Shown here in pieces: positions 1 through 12,699 of a stretch of 64,000 nucleotides of DNA (position 1 is the stretch's first letter; each line of letters opens with the position of its first letter). The position numbers and the translations under genes were made by a program. The notes under the pieces were generated by a model. It had not been told where the DNA came from and searched no databases. It was given only the letters and a program-made list of their open reading frames with translations. Source of the stretch: Aphrophora alni (lineage: Eukaryota; Arthropoda; Insecta; Hemiptera; Aphrophoridae); the NCBI GenBank assembly GCA_963513935.1, contig OY740773.1, forward strand, positions 97,883,291 to 97,947,290. The letters are read 5' to 3'.

Positions 1-684
1 GTACATGATGTGTTGATATCCATCTGAACAACGTTAAATGGTTCGGCCAATATTTCAACGATGATACGAATCTTCCAAGGATAATTTTAGAGACACAAAG
101 CTAGTCTTTGATACTGCGCATGCCTAGCCAGGCTCTGTGACGAAGCAACTAATTAACCGTTGCCCATTGCTGAGCTCTCAATGAAAATGAACCAGATAAA
201 ATTAATTGTCACATCTCTAAACATTTATCATTTTTGAAATAGATTTTTGTTATTTCAATATGATTGGTTCATTTGGACATACATCTAGTTTTAATAGTGT
301 GGACATACTGTTTGTGTGCATGATTTTGTAATATTTTAAATTATAATATATTTATGACGTTTTTACGTAACTTGTGGAACTATAGAGCGTTTGTGATCTT
401 AGGACAGACTTTTGTCTCTTGATTTATTTGGTCGTAAATATAACCAATTAAAAAAAAATGAAAAACTTATTATAAAATCTTAATAAAGATGTCAGTGTTT
501 GTTTCTTGGAAATTAAGAATAATTGTTTTGTTCCGTCAATTTTGTTTCAAATTAATTAAATACTCTAAAACGAATCACGTGATTCTAGTAACTTAAGTTG
601 AGTTAACATTAAGTTAAGTTAAACAACCAATGACTGTGCTTTTTTCTTGTTGTTTAAATGCGAAAACCTCTAGGTAATTATCGT

Positions 685-685
<1 letters not shown>
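1..685. other. Unassigned AT-rich sequence
   Basis: No open frame of interest, no recognisable mobile-element protein and no RNA gene was seen. It is AT-rich, with short motifs only. Confidence 0.5.

Positions 686-736
<51 letters not shown>
686..736. repeat. (TA)n microsatellite
   Basis: About 50 bp of uninterrupted alternating TA. It lies next to a LINE 3'-end relic. Confidence 0.95.
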
Positions 737-740
<4 letters not shown>

Positions 741-744
741 AAAG

Positions 745-900
745 ATCTTAAAAAGACCCTCGAATACCCTCGGGAGATCGGAAGGGCACAACATTTGATA
801 AAGAGAGATATGATAAGAAAGATGAAAGAGAAGTATCTAAACTTGGACTACACAAAAAAGATGTAGATCCAGCAATGTCCCTCGGGATTGCCACTGTTTC
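745..900 (-). repeat. Relic of the window's abundant 3'-end repeat (LINE-like module)
   Basis: Read on the minus strand this shares a chain of words with more than ten other places in the window: GGCAATCCC, GATCTACA, a TTAGAT word followed by pyrimidine-rich TTTCATCTTTC, then TATTCGAGG and CTTT. Other copies end in GATGATGACCGA and TTTTCGCCTTTAAAC words. I interpret the module as the 3' untranslated end of a non-LTR retrotransposon because some copies lie near LINE-like protein remnants. No intact parent is in the window. Confidence 0.55.
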
Positions 901-904
901 TGAG

Positions 905-1015
905 GGGAATAAAAGATACTGACTGTTCCCGGACAACACCAATTCGTGCAAGGAAGTAGTGATTATTTGTCTTCGTATCATTCACATATCATACTCATGG
1001 ATTTCTGAATGAACA
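905..1015 (+). pseudogene. LINE-like C-terminal protein remnant
   Basis: Translation on the plus strand resembles the block at 36625-36790 (KDT, then TSIRASRREEV and ITRL words). That block resembles the conserved end of non-LTR retrotransposon polyproteins (motif of the type VxTRLRxGHTRxTH). Stops interrupt it. The fragment is short, so the assignment is tentative. Confidence 0.4.
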
Positions 1016-2020
1016 CGGGTTAACAAAGATAAAATTTAAACAAAACGTCAATTTAATTAAAAAACTAAACAACATATTACACAGCTGTAAAGAGGCTAGA
1101 AGAAAGTAAAGTAGACGATGATAAAATCGAAATATTGTTACTAAATTTTATCAAAAATGTTCATACGACGAAGTAAAGAAAAGGCGAAGAGATAAGGATG
1201 AAAAGATTAAGTCAATTGACAATTAAAAGGAAAGAGAAATAAAGAAATTAATTGGGGAGTGAATATTTTAATAATAAACTTGAATTATCTGATTCACCTT
1301 GAGAGCTTCCTTGTGCTAAAAACATTTATCTGATTTTCAATAGACCATATTATAAACTTTTTTAAATTTTCAAAACAAAGAACAAAAAAATTTCAATTGT
1401 ATCATAAAATCACCCCATAAATTCATCAACACAATCACCCATTTAGGCTGTAAGTTTTATCATCCTTATAGATTAGAAAAATTTTATACTAATAACAATA
1501 TGTAGTAATTTGTATGTTATTTTTTAAATAACCGGTGTACCACCATCAATAAATAAACAAAAGAAAAACTGTAATATTCAACTTAGATGTGTGAACCGAT
1601 TGAGCTAGAGATAATAAATCTGATTTTTATAAATACATTTTTCATGTTTATTTCATCTGTTTAACTACAGTCGTCCAGTGGTAATTTATAATTTACTTCA
1701 AGCGGGCCCCTGAGGTGCGTATACTGTAGGTTAGTTTGTTTTCAACAAGCAGACAACAGTGGTTATATTTTTCTTGTTGAAAGCAAATAACAGAAAATAA
1801 ATTAATCCTTAAAGATAAACTAAAATTACAAATTAAAAAATGAAGTACAAATTTTAAAAAATACAAAAATAAGACTAACTAAAAATTTTCAATAGACAAC
1901 CAAATAGGAAATTACACAGTTGTAAAAGGTGTCTGCAACAATTAAATCATTTAGTAACTTTTCAAAACATTCAAGGGACGCAAAGAACACAATATCCTGG
2001 GTCTATCAAGAACCATCCTG
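1016..2020. other. Unassigned intergenic sequence
   Basis: AT-rich, with no supported gene. Nothing recognisable was found apart from short purine-rich stretches near 1090-1250. Confidence 0.4.
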
Positions 2021-2025
2021 TGAAT

Positions 2026-2262
2026 TTATTTAGAAAACACAAAAGTTTTACGCAAACCTCTTAGAACAACAATTGAGATAAAGAGGACGTATTTGAATTG
2101 TTCAACTAGCTTGACAGAATGGACATTGCGGAGGATTCCTGAGTTTCGTCTGAAATCCATGTCTTCATGGAAGTGCCGGTATGAGTAATCACCACTTCCT
2201 CTCGATGACGGCCATGAATTGACAGTGTCTTTTATTGTCCTTACTTTGTCGAACACTACAGC
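2026..2262 (-). pseudogene. LINE-like C-terminal protein remnant
   Basis: A 76-aa minus-strand open frame contains IKDTVNSWPSSRGSGDYSYR, which aligns by eye with the plus-strand block at 36625-36790 (KDTVQPWRTSIRASRREEVV). Both look like the end of a LINE polyprotein, where a TRLRxGHTRxTH-type motif normally follows. Here that motif has decayed (RHFHEDMDF). There is no upstream reverse transcriptase, so this is a 5'-truncated dead copy. Confidence 0.5.
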
Positions 2263-4740
2263 CGCCCATTGGTAATGAAACTCTAATGTTTAAAGTTTTT
2301 TTCCTAGAAAGATCTGTTTCTCAATTCTCACGAAATAAACTGGCCTCGAATGTCGTCCAGTGTTTTTCCTGCAAAAAAAAAGCAATACGCTAGATAAAAT
2401 AAACTATGGACTTACAGAAATGCTTTTCAGGAGCAGGGAGGATACTTCCTAATATGTACATTTTTGAAGTAATCTTGTACATTAAATACAAGTGTCATAC
2501 TGCTCTGAATAAGGACGTACATGATTATGCTACCTGATTCAAAAGCAACTTATGGTTAGACCAACATAGACTCAGTAAGCACAAAAAGCTATCATCACAA
2601 GCTGGTTAATAAATAAACTCCCAGACAGCTTAAACAAATTCAAAACTACAACGCATAAGAGAAGACTTTTGTTGTCCGGATCCTTTTACTCAATGGAAGA
2701 GTTTATCGGCCAAAAGTACTTTTGAGGTATTTCTATGGCTGGGTACAGACACGAATGTGTTAAGTGTTTGGCTAATTATTTTTAATAGTTTTAATGTTGT
2801 TTGTTCTTTTTAACCTAATTGTTTTACTATATGCTATACTAAAAGACAAAGAAAATACAAACAAAAACGAGGATTTATTGTTTAAAACAAAGCTTAGTTA
2901 TCTGTCAGCCATCTGTGTTTTGTACAAAACACCTTATATTTTTGGAAATAAATTAGATATCAAGTCTAAATTTGGTATACATATTGATAACGTGATCTTT
3001 CATCAACGGACCAAAATCCACGATGTTGCTTTGTATTTTTTTCAAAATGGCGGTCGTTTAAAATTATTAACTTCAAATATCTTGAAAATCGTTAACTTAA
3101 TCAAACAATTACAAAGATTAAAATGTTTCACTTTTATATAACACATTAGATTTTGTATTTTTACTTTAGCTCAAAAGATAACTGGGTTATTGTAAAAAAA
3201 CTGAAAACTTAATTTCTTGGTAATTGTCTACAATGTCCAAATTAGCCTAAACCGAAAATATTTTTTCAATTGTGATGTTTTTAATAGTAATAAGAAACAC
3301 CAGGAACAATCCCCTGTTCCTACCTACCTTTAATGATTGTTGATCATTGAAACTGATAATGTACCGATTGTGAAAAGTTAAATTTTAATTTTCAATCTAA
3401 TTCACAAATTGTAATTGACAAAAATCTGTAACATCAATGATAGAAAATTTTTGTATATAGCTGCACAATAATTTGAAACGCGCCTAATATTAAATATATA
3501 GATATGATAATTATTAAACTTAAGAACAATTCCCGAGTGCTTATGTATGACGTTCGCTATAGAGTTGAAATAAGGCCACAAAGTGGAGAGAAGAGGGAGG
3601 AGGAGGGGAAGACTTCATTGAAACGTCGACACAAGTGGATCAAATGTGATGAAGTGGCCAGGCACCTTGGTAGTTAGGTTAGGTCTGCAGCCTGTGTGTG
3701 CCTATTGCATTCCTAGACACAGACTTTCAAAATGGACGATATTCACAACTTGTAACATGTACTGTTGGCAATAGGGTGGTATTTGACTTCAAATGGAGTG
3801 GATTTTAACATATATATTGACAAAAAATTAGTTGGATTTTGTGTTTTAATTGTAGCCTAATTTGGTAAAGTTTAATCTATCTAAGGATCTTAAGCTGGGA
3901 TATTTTTGTATTTTACTCACGCAAATACGAAGTATAAAGTATTAACAAATTTTTACCTCAGTTTTTGACTGATGTTCACTTTCATGTACTCAGGAAACTG
4001 TATATGATTTTTGACATGTCGTCCATTTTTCGTCGTTGTCTGTAGGTAAACTAATAGCGGCCTCAAAAATTAAGATAGGAACTGAAATTCGGTATAGGGA
4101 ACTGTAGTGTTCTCCTATTGCAATTTAGAAAATGGCGGTTATTTTTAACAGTTAGTTTATAAGTCGTGTTTTATTTAATTTATATTTACAAACTAAATTA
4201 TTTTATTTTGCATCCAGTGGTACCAACCCCACATCTCTACGATAACAAATAGTGAATATAATTTCGAACCCTGATCTACCAATCATTTCGTATGGTTACG
4301 AGATACGGCATTGTTAACTCACCTACTCGTGAATGGCGAGTGGAGAGTCCTACACAATATGTAGAGCTACGAGCACGACAAAGCAGATTCTCTGACACGA
4401 ACTATACGAGTGAATATGTTTTAATATACTCACGTCTAAAAAGCCCGTTTAGGTCAAGTTAAAGTAATTACAGTAATGAAATAATTACTACGTTCAGAAA
4501 ACAAGTTTAACAAGTGTTTTGTTAACTTACCCTACTTGATATTACTCCTTGATCTACCAATACAATTTAATATTTCCTTAAAGGCCCAAGAAACCAACCT
4601 TTCCAAGTTGTACTTGTATAACATTGTATGTTGAGATTGGGTAAGTACCATGATGGCGTATATAAACTTGTTTGCCCTGTTAAAAGGCCAACACCTTTCG
4701 GTTATCATCGCATTAATTAAGGCATTATCGCATTATATTA
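2263..4740. other. Unassigned sequence with old dispersed-repeat content
   Basis: A 115-aa open frame at 2794-3141 has no recognisable domain and is probably fortuitous in AT-rich DNA. Around 3040-3330 the DNA shares diverged colinear words with 7340-7660 (TGGTAATTGTCTA versus TGGTAGTTGTCTA, then a TAxxCC word). Phrases such as AAAATGGCGGT recur at 3045, 4130, 7223 and 16770. These suggest an old unnamed interspersed repeat rather than host genes. Confidence 0.4.
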
Positions 4741-4744
4741 ATGA

Positions 4745-4885
4745 AAAAAAGAGGATGAAATAAAGACACCTAGCCCAGGAATACTCTAATATCGTCATGT
4801 TCGAAAGAGAACAAAAAATTTGTCAAAACAGATGAGAGAGAGGGATTTAACCCAAGACTCTAAGGATCTAAGCTGGGTAATTCTT
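4745..4885 (-). repeat. 3'-end repeat module relic (LINE-like)
   Basis: Diverged minus-strand copy of the module described at 745-900. It keeps the words for GAATACTCTAATA, GAGAGAGGGAT and AACCCAAGACT in the same order as the copies at 11420 and 5220. Confidence 0.5.
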
Positions 4886-5072
4886 GCGTTTTTACCAGTT
4901 TGAAGTGGTAAATAGCTAGAAAAATGTAATTTGAAATTAAAAAACTTTTCTAATTTCAGAGATAAAAATTTATATAGATTATTATAAAGTATTATTCATG
5001 CTATAGAAAATCTATTTTCAAACAAGACGAACAAAAAGAGATAATACTTATTTGTAGCGAAGCTTGAAACAG

Positions 5073-5193
<121 letters not shown>

Positions 5194-5214
5194 GAGGGAG
5201 TAGTAAAGGGCGTA

Positions 5215-5345
5215 ACATAAAGACTGATAAACCTCGAATACTCTAATAACGTTAGGGTCGGAAGGATTGGTTAAGGTAAGACGTGAGGGACGAGATGAAG
5301 AAAGGTGTAGATCCAGGAAGGGTCGTCATGAAAGCAAATTTATTT
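5215..5345 (-). repeat. 3'-end repeat module relic (LINE-like)
   Basis: Minus-strand copy keeping CGAATACTCTAATAACG, GTTAAG, GATGAAGAAAGG and GTGTAGATCCAGG words in the order seen in the other copies. Confidence 0.5.
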
Positions 5346-5374
5346 GTGGTGACCTGAGTTAGATTAACCAAAAT

Positions 5375-5620
5375 GTTCAAATATACTATACTATTATCAA
5401 ACTGGAAATGTGGCTGAACGAAAGGTCGCTTCACTCACACAAGCGCAGAGGATTAGGGTGTCCGGTAACCTACCCCCAAGCCACCCGTATGAGTCACCTA
5501 CTGGGCTTCACTTTATAAAACTTTTTAATTTATTTGATTTGATATTTGAAAATAAAATTTATAATTTTTTTTTCTACACTTCATTTAAAAAAAATGTATT
5601 AATTATAAATAATTAATTAA
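5375..5620 (+). repeat. Repeat family X, copy A (empty of later insertions)
   Basis: Colinear with 13339-13556 and 15695-15850. It starts CTATTATCAAACTGG, then GGCTGAACG, CACAAGCGCAGAGG, GTGTCCGGT, CACCTACTGGGCTTCACTT and ATTTGAAAATAAAAT words. It shows the unoccupied state of the site that holds the 456-bp element at 12883-13338. The family's nature is unknown. Confidence 0.7.
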
Positions 5621-5744
5621 ATTAAACGCAAGGTAAAAAGGCAGGTAAATAGTCAGATTCGATCAGTATATAAAGACTAAGAAAAAGAAAAATAATGATC
5701 CGAATAAAAACAAACTGATAAAAAAACAATAGGTAATAATTAAA

Positions 5745-5885
5745 AAAACCTACACTTCATACGGGTAGCCCACGGCAAATACTGGGCAGTTCTAATACTC
5801 TGCGCGCCTGTGTGTGATGGCGCGTGCGTTAGTGTGAGACGACCCTTTGATCAGCCGCATTCCCCGTTTGATAATAGTATACGCT
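5745..5885 (-). repeat. Repeat family X, copy B (inverted)
   Basis: Reverse complement carries TACTATTATCAAAC, AATGCGGCTGA, GGGTCG and CCCGTATGA in family X order. With copy A it makes an inverted pair. It also shows the empty state of the site occupied at 12883-13338. Confidence 0.65.
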
Positions 5886-5978
5886 CATAGGAACTATAAA
5901 TAAATAAAGAGTTTCACTTGCGAGATGGTATAATTCATAGAATGAATCTTGAGCACAAATAGTAGCCTCCGTTCATTT

Positions 5979-6018
5979 ATTCAAACGCGTTTCACGCAAA
6001 ATCGCCATCTTCAGCTAT
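5979..6018 (-). ncRNA. Degenerate hammerhead-ribozyme-like sequence
   Basis: The minus strand reads CTGAAGA, then TGGCGA, a T-rich loop, GCGT, then GAAACGCGTTTGAA. This matches the arrangement of the good hammerhead at 33605-33645 (CTGAGGA ... GAAACGCGTTTGAT). Stem II is shortened and stem I does not pair well, so this is probably a decayed copy. No Penelope-like protein remnant was recognised next to it. Confidence 0.45.
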
Positions 6019-9000
6019 GTACAACCTACAATAACTAGAGATTAAAAAAAAAAAATCAAAAACTGTAATTAACTAAAAACATCAAAATTACGATACCGAA
6101 TTAATTGATAAAAAATTCAAATGAATCTTCAAGCACTTATCTATCAAACTCTTTCTTTCAAATGTGATTCACTTTTAGCTCTAGTTTATTGCAAAAGTGA
6201 AAAAAAGTTAAATATTATAAGATATTTTTCAAAATAGTTTTATAGAAATTTCACAAAATAATGGATCCTCCCATTTAACAATTCGTGTAGTCAGATTGCC
6301 TATTCAACCCCCGACTTTTAAGAACATTAATAAAAACAGCTACATATTAGTAACTGTTATATAAATGGTATATGTTATTTTGTATACAATCAATTTCTTT
6401 TTACTTTCCCATGATATAAGGAAAATTATTTTTTAGAATGTTGTATGCCTGTCGTAAGTGCAGTTTTCTACAGTTTAACGTGTGGACTGATTTTAATGAA
6501 ATTTGGTATGTGGGCATATTTTGGTCATATCTCAAACTTTGGGTAACTGGCATAAGAAAAACAAAATTAAAATTTTCTCAAAAACAATTTTGACTAAATC
6601 TTGCTCATAGGTCCAAACAAAACGTATTGGTTGCTATCTCTCCAAAAATACAGGTTTGTAAATTATAAGCAAAAAATATATTTAAAAAATCGGCCATTGG
6701 GCTGTATAATATACTTAAAACAATTTAGCACTGGGCTTTCATTCAAATCTAGTAAAATTTGAAGATTGTCCAAACCTGAGTGAAAGTTGCAAGTAAACAA
6801 TATTACAGTTCAATAATAATTGGGTTTAAAACCAAAATGAAACTTTACAGCCATCATTCAAAACTCGATTTTTAATCAAATACGACCTACACTAAGTTTA
6901 TGGCACAAGCAAAGCAAATTTAGGTCCTTATTTAAGTACATAAATATATTTTTTAAACTGGGTACATGGTCCATTTTCACTTTTTGATTGACATCTATAT
7001 TTGGTGGCCATTAATTATATCTCGTTTTTGTTTAGTTTTGAAGAGTGGGAAAGTTTGTGTAATGTTTTTATTACCTTGTATAATATACAACATGATTTAA
7101 ACAGGTCTAAACACTGTATTATTCGATAAGTACAAAAAAAACTTTAAAGGTAACCCAAGGATTTTTCGAGTTAAAACTACAGGTATTACCAAATTTGTTA
7201 TATCAAGCACCATTTTTCCAGTATGGCGGTCAACTCTAAATGTTGTTATAGGAATCCCCATTTTTTATTCTAGATAACATTAATTATTTTAAGATTTTCT
7301 TTAATTCTTAGGTATTTTTTTTATATCTCTAACTATTTAGTAGCTACAAGCATTTAAATGTTCAAAAACTTAGCAAATTCGAGCTATTGCCAAAGGCATT
7401 TATTTTATTATCAAAGTCAAATTCAGGTGAAATTTAAACTAGAGTTAGGGTTAATGGTGTAATAACATTACTGTTATTTTTTTTTCTGCAGGCTGAGGAA
7501 TAACGGTGTTATCGATTGAAAACGAAAATCATAATTTTCTGGTAGTTGTCTAGCACATCCACTAGTTTACACCAGTTCTTTATTATTACTAAATGTGTTT
7601 CCTCCTTGTAAAAATTAAGGACAAATTGTATTATTCAACACTGTTAATAAATTTGTTTCCACTGTAATATCTTATTTACAAGACCTAATACATCCAGTAA
7701 TAATTTTATATACTAGTGTTAGCCAGTAAGTGTTTTATACAATTGACAGAAAAACTACAATAAAAGGAAGTCGGTAAAATCGTCTTTTGGACAAATTTCA
7801 ACATAATTTTCGAAATTGCTTTACTTTGTACAATTTGCATAACAGCTGTTTTAGGAATTAAAAAGTATTTGCCTCTAAAACAAGTATATCTTTGTTTTTT
7901 GTGGGTCGATTTTGATCCAAATTGGTGTATTTGGGCATAATTTATTTCCATAGCACCACCATTAGAGTTATGCTAACGAATTATTTCTTTATAAAACTAT
8001 CTCAACTATCCCCAGGTGAAATTGGGGCCATCAGCTAGTAAAACGTATCTAAACATTAAGAAAATAATGATTTTTTTCCCCCCATTTTTCAACTTGTTTT
8101 TCACCGTCAACTTTTTAAAGTTTAGATGTCACATATTCCAAAAACCGTTCAAGATATCTTGATGAAATGTTTATGTTATGTCATTGGCAAGAACTATTTC
8201 CTTACCCAGGAATTTCAAGATGTACTACAGACAAAATAGAAAATGTTTTTGTAAGGAAAATTTAAAAAAAATTAATAATTATTTCATATATAATTCAAAC
8301 AAAAAAATACTGCGTGTGGAACTATAAAAAAGGTCTAACTTCAAAATGGTAACAAAAAGTAGGATCTATATTAACTGGTTTTTGTCTATATCTGACATAT
8401 AGTTAACACTGAGTTTAAATAGCAATTGAACTCCCCTTTAAAGCTTTCTATTTAGATGTACTAAATGTCTAACAATAACTTTTCTTTAGAATTATTATTA
8501 TGTGTTTTTTTACATACAAAGTTTTAAAAGAAACACTATATAAAAATTGATGGGCCATTATACTCAGCCCATCATACAATGTAAATCCATTTTACAATAC
8601 CAAAAAATTGCAGGCTCAAAATTTCTTGTGCTTTGATAAATGATAAATGGTATACAATTCTTACCCAGTAGGGGAAGTTTGTTTAAAACAGTTGTTATAC
8701 AGGTTTTATGAACTTTGTAATTATGTTTATCACTACTTTCTTAACACCTGCTAAGTCATCACGGTCTCGTAGATGTGTTTTAAAGTCTCCACTCGCTTCG
8801 CTCGACCCAGCGAGACTCTAAAATGTATGTGAAAAGCCTCTACTCGTTACGTATGGATGCCACGTAACTGTCGAGTATTTCATTTTCTTGGGAGTTCTGT
8901 GTTAAAAATTATGTTTTTAAAAACAACTTTACTTTTGTCATGGTATAGCGGTGAGGTTGGTATCATTACATGCAGAATTGAAGTCTACAATTTTTTATAG

Positions 9001-9730
9001 CGTGTTATAAATTGAATAACACACGAAATATGAACACAAAACTGTTTAAAATGGTCGTAGTATTGAAATTAAAATAGTATTAAAATAAATTTTAAAAAAA
9101 AATCTATAGGGTTCTACATGAGCACAGTATAAACTATAAACCACATTCTTCTCTTTAATTATTGTACTGTTGCGCTTTTGTACAAACGACAACGACGATG
9201 TCAGATAAAATCGTTTTAAAATGGAGGTACATTTATTTTTTCGAAACACTGAGTAGGTGAATGGAAGAAAACCCATCTTTGGTTCTTGGGAATTGCTACT
9301 CAGTTCAGGGAAAAGGTCATTGCAATACCCATATTAACCAATACAGAGTTTTATATCCCTTTCACTATAATTTCAGTTGCTAAACACTATTTGATGTGAG
9401 TGTAAACATTAAAACAAGAATGTTGACATGTTTACATTTGAAATAGACCACGTGCAGAGCACAGTTGTCGCATATCAATGTATCTATTTTCATCTCGTAA
9501 ATATAATCGATATTTATTTTGCAATTTCTAGCTTTGCTTTTCTTCATGTTTGCTTTCATCGTTTTAAAACTAATGTTTAATTCCCCACCCCCCCCCTCGA
9601 ACTGTTTATAAATAACGTTTATTTTTTCACAGTTTAGTTGGCGCTGTCTCAATATGTTTTGGCTGTAGGGTTGAGTTACATTGTAGTCACAAATTAGTTA
9701 TTTTTTTATCTTAAATGAAATGTCCAATTG
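6019..9730. other. Unassigned sequence with old repeats
   Basis: About 3.7 kb without a supported gene. A stretch from about 6420 to 8040 has the feel of an old, long interspersed repeat (T-rich, with words like ATGGCGGTCAACT). Part of it (7340-7660) is a diverged paralogue of 3040-3330. The open frames here (7706-7951, 9046-9276, 9380-9652) have no recognisable domains. Confidence 0.4.
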
Positions 9731-9744
9731 TGTCTCTACGCGTT

Positions 9745-11180
9745 GTACGAGGTACGACCAGAAACTAAAAACAAAACTAGTACAAATACAAACTATTTAT
9801 TGCAAAAGATCTACAAACCTTAAACTATTTTCTACACGGCTCCCACCATTTTGTAGGTACATGTTTTTGTATGCCTTCTTCATACAACGTTGCCGCCATG
9901 TGGTAACGTGTTCTTTCAGCTCAACATCGTTGTTGAAGTTTTGATCATCAAGGTTGCAAAAAGAAATGGAAGTCGTTAGGGGCGAGGTCAGAGGGCTGTA
10001 CTGTAACTGGTCCTAACTATTGTCTGTATACTGTAACTTGGCGTCTGAACTCTTGGATACCTGCGAGCGGCCGGAACCGTCCCCCCCCCCCGTCGCTCCC
10101 TTCCTCACCCAGCTGTTTCAGTGATGAGTCACCTACTAGCGTTAACACTGCACTGTTTAACTTTTTTATGGGAGACACAATTTTAAATTTTTTTCAGCAA
10201 AGTTAAAATGTTTAGGAAAATATAAGCAAATTGATACCAAACACGACACTATTCCGTTTGTAAAAGCCTCCCTCTTTACACAGCTACTATTGGCATAATC
10301 ACATACTTATTATTTACATGTTTACGTACTATTTACATACATTTGTGTCGTGTTTGGTATCAATTTGCTTATATTTTCCTAAACATTTTAACTATACTGA
10401 AAAAAAAATTGTGTCTCCCATAAAAAAGTTAAACAGTGTTAACGCTAGTAGGTGACTCATCACTGAAACAGCTGGGTGAGGAAGGGAGCGAGGGGGGACG
10501 GTCCGGGTCCAGACGTCAAGTTACTGTATACAGATAATAGTCTTGTTAGTCACGTTCCCAGTGTGAGGTTGGGGGTTGTCACGAATTAAAACATTGTCCC
10601 GTTTGTGAGCATTCCTCGAAGCTTATCTGTATTACGCTACGCAGTTTTTTAAACATCTCTCATTAAGCATTGATTGTTTCACCTCGGTAAAAAATCCACC
10701 GGTAGAATGTCATGTCTGTTCCAAAACACTGCACATTTCTTTACGAATTGTCAAGATTTGCTTAGCTTTAGTCTTTGCTGGTGATGACGTGTGTCTCCAT
10801 CCCGTCGATTGTCGTTTTGATTCAGAGGTTTCATAACCCAAGTCTCATCCTCGGTCACTATCAGGCTCAGAAAGTCAAGGTACTCCCCTGGCGCTGTTTG
10901 TTATGCTGCTCTATAAGAGATTTTGGCACCCAACAGTCACAAAGTTTCGAAACATTAGTTTTACAGAAACAATTTCATGAAGAAGTGAACTTGAAATATG
11001 CGAAAATTCCTTAGAAAGAGCAGAAATTCTAAACTTACTGTTTCTATTTTTTTTCTCGTACTGCACGAACTAATTATTCATCACTAAAGATGGGGGGCCT
11101 ACTTCGTTCGTCTTCGTGCACTTGATTACGTCATTGAACTGCCGGACCCATCTCCTTAACATTGAATCACTCATCGAAAG
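9745..11180 (-). pseudogene. mariner-family transposase, dead and interrupted
   Basis: Minus-strand translation gives mariner transposase pieces in the right order. A helix-turn-helix segment lies near 11090-11165 (SMLRRWVRQFND). The first catalytic Asp block is near 10830-10850 (VTEDETWVMKPLNQ). A CAVFWNRHDILPVDF block follows near 10700-10745, then the second Asp block near 10555-10600 (IRDNPQPHTG). The third lies near 9960-10000 (SDLAPNDFHFF), followed by a tail ending YEEGIQKHV near 9860. Mariner transposases cut and paste DNA at TA sites and use a DD34D triad. Frameshifts and stops break the frame, and a foldback element (10014-10545) sits between the second and third Asp blocks. It cannot encode a working enzyme. 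Confidence 0.85.
10014..10545. mobile_element. Foldback/MITE-like element inserted in the mariner
   Basis: Left arm about 10014-10253 and right arm about 10347-10545 are inverted copies sharing long identical tracts: TGTTTAGGAAAATATAAGC, GATGAGTCACCTACTAGCG, CTTCCTCACCCAGCTG and CTGTATACxGTAACTTG. About 90 bp of unique sequence separate them. It interrupts the mariner coding order, so it arrived later. The left arm has a slightly longer C-run. No open frame and no clear target duplication were found. Confidence 0.8.
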
Positions 11181-11419
11181 TTTTCCGTAAATCTGGCAGA
11201 TTTGTCGGTGAATGTCGACGATTTAACTGTTCTTCGCGTTCACAAAACTAATTACAGATCAAATCTTCTAAGCGGTGGAATTTTCAATCAACTTTCCCGT
11301 TCTAATCAAGCACCACAAAGCGTAAACAACAAAACAAACACGTCCAAATGGCGCCATCTTATTCTCCTTTACTCAGAGCAAATACTGCGCATGCGTCGAA
11401 TTGCGAAAAAAAATAGAGA

Positions 11420-11585
11420 CCTTTAATTCTCGAATACTCTAATAGCGTCAGAGTCAGAAGTGAACAAGTGTTGGTTAAAAGAGACCTGATAGGAAAGAGA
11501 AACCTAACTCAAAACTATACGAAGAAAATTGTAGATCTAGCTAAAGTACCTTGGGCACCTCCACTCGATGAAAATAAAGTTTAAA
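11420..11585 (-). repeat. 3'-end repeat module relic (LINE-like)
   Basis: Minus-strand copy abutting the mariner: CTCGAATACTCTAATAGCG, GTTGGTTAAAAGAGACCTGA, GTAGATCTAG and ACCTTGGGCA words in consensus order. Confidence 0.6.
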
Positions 11586-12695
11586 GTGAACATTTACGAA
11601 GGAATTATTTTTAATAGAAACCATTTTTGTCTACATTTTGGTTTAAATGGAAAAAAAATAATGTTTATTTCCGTCTTCAATGTTTATCATTTGTCTCATC
11701 TCATCAAGATATTTAAAACATCCTATTAAAAAAATCCCTAGATCCTGAAGGCCCAAAACTCCAAAATTAGGACTTATTAAGGTATCCATTCTTACCTGAG
11801 AAAATTCCCAAATAACAATAAAGTTGAGATGTGTAGATGCGATCGCCATTGTAATTACTGTGATCCCCAAAAAACGATCCATCGAAATTTAAAATTATGT
11901 ATTACGTGCCCATATTATGTCCCGTTAAAAATATTTTACTTACTTTTCGCCCTTCTACCCCATGAAGTTCAAAATTGGGAAACATGGGCTCACAGAAGCA
12001 ACCCCTCATTAGAAAGATAACTGCCCCCACATCGTCTTAGATATCTTAATTTATAACAAATTAAATGAGGTTGCAAATTTCTTTTCACACAGCCCTTTAA
12101 AACTGCCGTGATAACAGTTTAGAAATTAGGGGAAGGGCATCTCGAATGAAAATTTCGGAAAATTGACGACAGAATCGTGTTTGAACATTTAATAGCCTTG
12201 TACTTTAATATCGCTCCTTTTCCCCTCTTAGGGGTTGAATTTCTGTGCTTTAATGTTGTTTTTCAATGTTAGAAAGATTCCATAGCAGTAAAATTCGACC
12301 GACTAGAAGTCCAGTAATGTGTTAAAAATGTTTATGATTTTATATTTATAGAGTATTATATATTTATAAAAGGTAAATGTTTTAAGCTAAATGTATTATT
12401 ACCAAACTCCAGTGTTAGTGTGGAGCGTGTATACCGAGACTTATTGAGGGCGCCACCTGTCAATCAACCACACTCTCGACTTCCTCATGCAACTTCAAAC
12501 CACGTAGGCCTACTCTATTGAGCAACTCGGCATAATAGCAACATCGTGCCGACAATTTATTATGACTATTAAATAAAATATATATTTCAAAAGTGTCTAC
12601 TCGTTAATAATTATAAATGAAAAAGAGAGGACGGAATATCGGTGCAAAATTAACTTTATATAAATTCTATACACTTTAGACGAAACGCGAAGAAA
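11586..12695. other. Unassigned sequence
   Basis: No supported gene. Two opposing 60-80 codon frames overlap at 11643-12020 but carry no recognisable domain. The text around 12020-12300 has no internal repeat that I could see. Confidence 0.4.
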
Positions 12696-12699
12696 TTCT

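Noticed and set aside
2794..3141. 115-codon open frame as a gene
   Set aside because: No recognisable domain, no splice or polyadenylation context, hydrophobic low-complexity text, and overlap with a diverged dispersed repeat.
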